In this document: positions 61,566 to 64,000 of the stretch, one piece after another
How the letters are laid out: the number at the start of each line of letters is the position of its first letter
Numbering within the stretch: position 1 is the first letter of the stretch
From: Modicisalibacter sp033446685
GTDB taxonomy: Bacteria; Pseudomonadota; Gammaproteobacteria; Pseudomonadales; Halomonadaceae
Direction: 5' to 3'
Length of the DNA: 64,000 nt
Assembly: GCF_033446685.1 (NCBI RefSeq)
Contig: NZ_JAWQLY010000006.1
Span: 124,001 to 188,000, forward strand
The notes under the pieces: generated by a model
What the model saw: only the letters and a program-made list of their open reading frames with translations
Databases searched by the model: none
What the model was told of the DNA's origin: nothing
Program-made: the position numbers and the translations under genes

Positions 61566-62824
61566 TGGCCTGGGGCGTAGTGGCGATGCTGTTCGGCATT
61601 ATCCTGCTGGGGGTCCCGGTGGGGTTTGCCCTGATGATTACCGCCGCGGTCTCGATGTGGATCGCGGACATCAACTTGCTGATGATTCCCGTGCAGACTT
61701 TCTCGGGGACCAACTCGCTGGTGCTACTGGCGATTCCCCTGTTCATTCTCATGGGCGAGCTGATGAGCGCGACCAGCATCGCCCAGCGCCTGATCGACCT
61801 GGCGGCGTCCCTGGTGGGCTGGATGCGCGGTGGCCTGAGCCATATCAACGTCATGACCTCGATGTTCATGGCGGAAATGAGTGGCTCCGCGGTGGCCGAT
61901 GCGGCCGTGATGTCGAAGATATTCGTGCCCCAGATGGAGAAGCGCGGCTACCCCAAGGGCTTCGCCGCGTCCATCACCGCCGTCTCGGCGACGCTGGGCA
62001 TCATCATTCCGCCGTCGATCCCCATGGTGTTGTATGGGGTGACCACCAATACCTCGATCCGTGACCTGTTCATCGCCGGCATCGTGCCGGGCCTGCTGCT
62101 GGCCACCGCGTTCATGGTGACCTCCTGGCTGTTCGCCCGCCGTGAACAGCATCCGCGTGAGGGCAATTTTCAGATCAAGGCCCTGGGCACCGCCTTCAAG
62201 CGGGCGCTGATTCCCCTGGCCATCCCGGTGATCGTCGTCGGCGGCCTTATCGCCGGCATCTATACGCCCACCGAAGCCGCCGGAATCGGCGTCATGATCG
62301 CCCTGCTGTTCGGCCTTTTCGTGACGCGCGACCTGGACTACCGGATCATCTGGTCCCTGCTTGTAACCTCGGGCCGGCAGACAGCCGTGGTGATGATGAT
62401 CGTCGCGGGCTCGGCCATCCTGGGCCAATATCTGGCCAACGAGCAGTTGCCCCAGCAGATTGCCAGCGCCCTGGGCGGCATCACCGATAATTACATCCTC
62501 AACCTGCTGATCATCAACGTCTTCGTATTGCTGTTGGGCATGTTCCTGCATGCCAGCGCGGCGATCATCGTGGTCGTGCCGCTGCTGCTGCCCATGGCGA
62601 CCGATCTGGGCATCGACCCTGTGCACTTCGGGGTCATCGTCTGCCTCAATCTGGGTATCGGGCAGCAGACGCCCCCCGTGGCCAGCGTGCTGCTTACCGT
62701 CTGCTCGACCACGGGAATGAAGATCGAGGAGGTCATGGGCTACTGCAAGTGGTTCCTGCTGGCGATGTTCGTCGTTTTATTGTTCGTCACCTTCACGCCG
62801 ATGACGGCACTGTGGTTCCGCTGA
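61565..62824 (+). CDS. TRAP transporter large permease (DctM)
   Basis: This 419-residue permease has DctM signatures: LLAIPLFILMGELMSATSIA near residue 58, EMSGSAVADAAVMSKIFVP near 103, and ATLGIIIPPSIPMVLYGVT near 140. It is the last gene of the block. No clear terminator follows. A 50-base repeat and a tandem repeat do. Confidence 0.93.
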   Translation: MAWGVVAMLFGIILLGVPVGFALMITAAVSMWIADINLLMIPVQTFSGTNSLVLLAIPLFILMGELMSATSIAQRLIDLAASLVGWMRGGLSHINVMTSMFMAEMSGSAVADAAVMSKIFVPQMEKRGYPKGFAASITAVSATLGIIIPPSIPMVLYGVTTNTSIRDLFIAGIVPGLLLATAFMVTSWLFARREQHPREGNFQIKALGTAFKRALIPLAIPVIVVGGLIAGIYTPTEAAGIGVMIALLFGLFVTRDLDYRIIWSLLVTSGRQTAVVMMIVAGSAILGQYLANEQLPQQIASALGGITDNYILNLLIINVFVLLLGMFLHASAAIIVVVPLLLPMATDLGIDPVHFGVIVCLNLGIGQQTPPVASVLLTVCSTTGMKIEEVMGYCKWFLLAMFVVLLFVTFTPMTALWFR

Positions 62825-62885
62825 TGGCAACACCTCCGGTTCGGTTGGCCTGATGCCCTGATCTACGCGTTCTGGCGGGGTGAGT

Positions 62886-62935
62886 GCGGGAGGCATGTTA
62901 GGAAAAAAAGTATTCCTGATAGCGGTAATGCCGTA
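62886..62935 (+). repeat. 50-base dispersed repeat, copy 2
   Basis: This stretch (starting GCGGGAGGCATGTTAGG) pairs with copy 1 at 55396-55445 in the same orientation. Its last bases run into the seven-base tandem repeat. Confidence 0.6.
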
Positions 62936-63000
62936 GCTCGTAGCTCGTAGCTCGTAGCTCGTAGCTCGTAGCTCGTAGCTCGTAGCTCGTAGCTCGTAGC
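62932..63000. repeat. Seven-base tandem repeat (CGTAGCT, about ten copies)
   Basis: The unit CGTAGCT is repeated without error over 69 bases. It ends 52 bases before the xseA start, so length changes could affect the xseA promoter. Confidence 0.95.
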
Positions 63001-63052
63001 CAGAATGCTAGACTGCCCTTCCCCACACCTGCCCGATCTTGCGAGGCCCGCG

Positions 63053-64000
63053 ATGGACGATATCGGCACCCCGACCCTTTCGGTCAGCGAGCTCAACCGC
63101 CAGGCGCGGATGCTGCTGGAACGCAGCTTCGGCGACTGTTGGGTGGAGGGCGAGGTCTCCAGCGTGGCGCGGCCGGCCTCGGGGCACGTCTACTTCACGT
63201 TGAAGGACGACCGCGCCCAGCTGAAGTGCGCACTGTTTCGCAACCGCGCGCGCTTCACCGCGCCGCTCAACAACGGCGACCAGGTACGGCTGCGCGGCAA
63301 GGTGTCGATCTTCGAGCCGCGCGGCGACTACCAGATGATCGTCGAGGCGGTGCAGCCCGCCGGCCAGGGCGCGCTGCTCGCCGCCTTCGAGCGGCTCAAG
63401 CGCCAGCTCGACGCCCAGGGGGTGTTCGCCAACCAGCGCCCGCTGCCCTACCCGCCGCGCCACCTGGCGGTGATCAGCTCGGCCAGCGGCGCGGCGATCC
63501 GCGACGTGCTGGCGGTGCTCGCCGCGCGCTGGCCGCTGGTGCCGGTGACGCTGCTGCCGGTGCCGGTACAGGGCAAGGAGGCGGTGCCGGCGATCATCCG
63601 CGCCATCGCCATCGCCAACCGGCTGGCCGAAGCGCCGGAGGGGCCAGGCTTCGATGCGCTGCTGGTGACCCGCGGCGGCGGCAGCCTGGAAGACCTGTGG
63701 GCATTCAACGACGAGCACCTGGCGCGGGCGATCTTCCACTCGCGGTTGCCGGTGATGGCGGCGGTGGGCCACGAGGTCGATACCACGCTGGCCGACTTCG
63801 CCGCCGACGTGCGCGCGCCCACGCCCTCCGCCGCCGCCGAGCAACTGGTGCCCGACCAGCGCGATCTGCGCCGGCGCCTGCAGGATGCCGAACGTCGCCT
63901 GTTGCGCTGCCAGCGCTCGCGCCTGGAGCGCGAGGCGCAGTGCCTGGATCATCTGCGCGCGCGGCTGCGCCATCCCGGCGAGCGGCTGGCCCAGCAACGC
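63053..64000 (+). CDS. xseA: Exodeoxyribonuclease VII large subunit, C-terminus cut by window edge
   Basis: The first 316 codons have the OB-fold N-terminus (LSVSELNRQARMLLERSFGD, then VEGEVSSVARPASGHVYFTL) and the catalytic middle (LAVISSASGAAIRDVLAVL; TRGGGSLEDLWAFNDE; GHEVDTTLADFAAD). It is a nuclease that degrades single-stranded DNA together with XseB. CGAGG stands before the ATG at 63053. In many gammaproteobacteria it lies next to guaB in divergent orientation, as it would here without the 7.5-kb block. Confidence 0.96.
   Translation, partial: MDDIGTPTLSVSELNRQARMLLERSFGDCWVEGEVSSVARPASGHVYFTLKDDRAQLKCALFRNRARFTAPLNNGDQVRLRGKVSIFEPRGDYQMIVEAVQPAGQGALLAAFERLKRQLDAQGVFANQRPLPYPPRHLAVISSASGAAIRDVLAVLAARWPLVPVTLLPVPVQGKEAVPAIIRAIAIANRLAEAPEGPGFDALLVTRGGGSLEDLWAFNDEHLARAIFHSRLPVMAAVGHEVDTTLADFAADVRAPTPSAAAEQLVPDQRDLRRRLQDAERRLLRCQRSRLEREAQCLDHLRARLRHPGERLAQQR

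Noticed and set aside
62932..63000. Possible CRISPR array
   Set aside because: The unit is only seven bases with no spacers, so it is a simple tandem repeat.

Overview
The window looks like chromosomal DNA from a halophilic gammaproteobacterium of the Halomonadaceae (Halomonas or a close relative). The evidence is the high GC content, the many TRAP, TTT and ABC uptake systems for organic acids, the guaA-guaB pair near a divergent xseA, and the character of the proteins. No rRNA, tRNA, CRISPR array, prophage or complete insertion sequence was seen. The assignment rests on sequence character only.

Positions 1-20,500 are mainly catabolic islands. A partial 2-oxoadipate dioxygenase/decarboxylase (HglS/YdcJ) opens the window. 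It is followed by a tripartite tricarboxylate transporter (tctCBA), an IclR regulator, and a divergent operon of class III CoA-transferase, citryl-CoA lyase-like enzyme, TAXI-TRAP transporter and SMP-30 lactonase. The regulator and both transporters suggest one pathway for a citrate-like acid or its lactone. After two DUF202 membrane proteins comes a GntR-controlled island: an enolase-superfamily dehydratase/racemase divergent from GMC oxidoreductase, aldehyde dehydrogenase and a DctPQM TRAP transporter.

Positions 20,500-30,500 hold a membrane diguanylate cyclase. Next is a FadR-type regulator with a complete branched-chain-type ABC transporter, an N-carbamoyl amino acid hydrolase-like enzyme and an amidase. 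These would import and split an amide or ureide.

Positions 30,700-36,900 hold a cluster of integron gene cassettes. There are seven clear and one degenerate attC-like sites, with the cassette genes on the minus strand, and no integrase anywhere in the window (a CALIN element). Cassette products include DUF2971, a DUF6037-like protein, a frameshifted acetyltransferase, a 567-residue membrane protein and an Ntn-hydrolase-like protein. A 27-base hairpin motif occurs in the same orientation outside both ends of the array.

Positions 37,200-49,500 are a scarred region. It holds a broken hipBA module and truncated regulator, MFS, EamA and TPR gene pieces. Between these lie intact small genes (DinB, amphi-Trp, zinc metallopeptidase) and pairs such as LysR/epoxide hydrolase and TauE/AraC, then a D-amino-acid dehydrogenase-like oxidoreductase.

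Positions 49,700-64,000 begin with an AT-rich two-gene FRG-DUF262 module that is a good candidate defence system. Next come guaA and guaB. A 7.5-kb accessory block follows (AbiE toxin-antitoxin pair, old yellow enzyme, amidohydrolase, GntR and TRAP DctPQM). The window ends in xseA. The block sits where guaB and xseA are adjacent in many relatives, and a related 50-base repeat lies at each of its ends.
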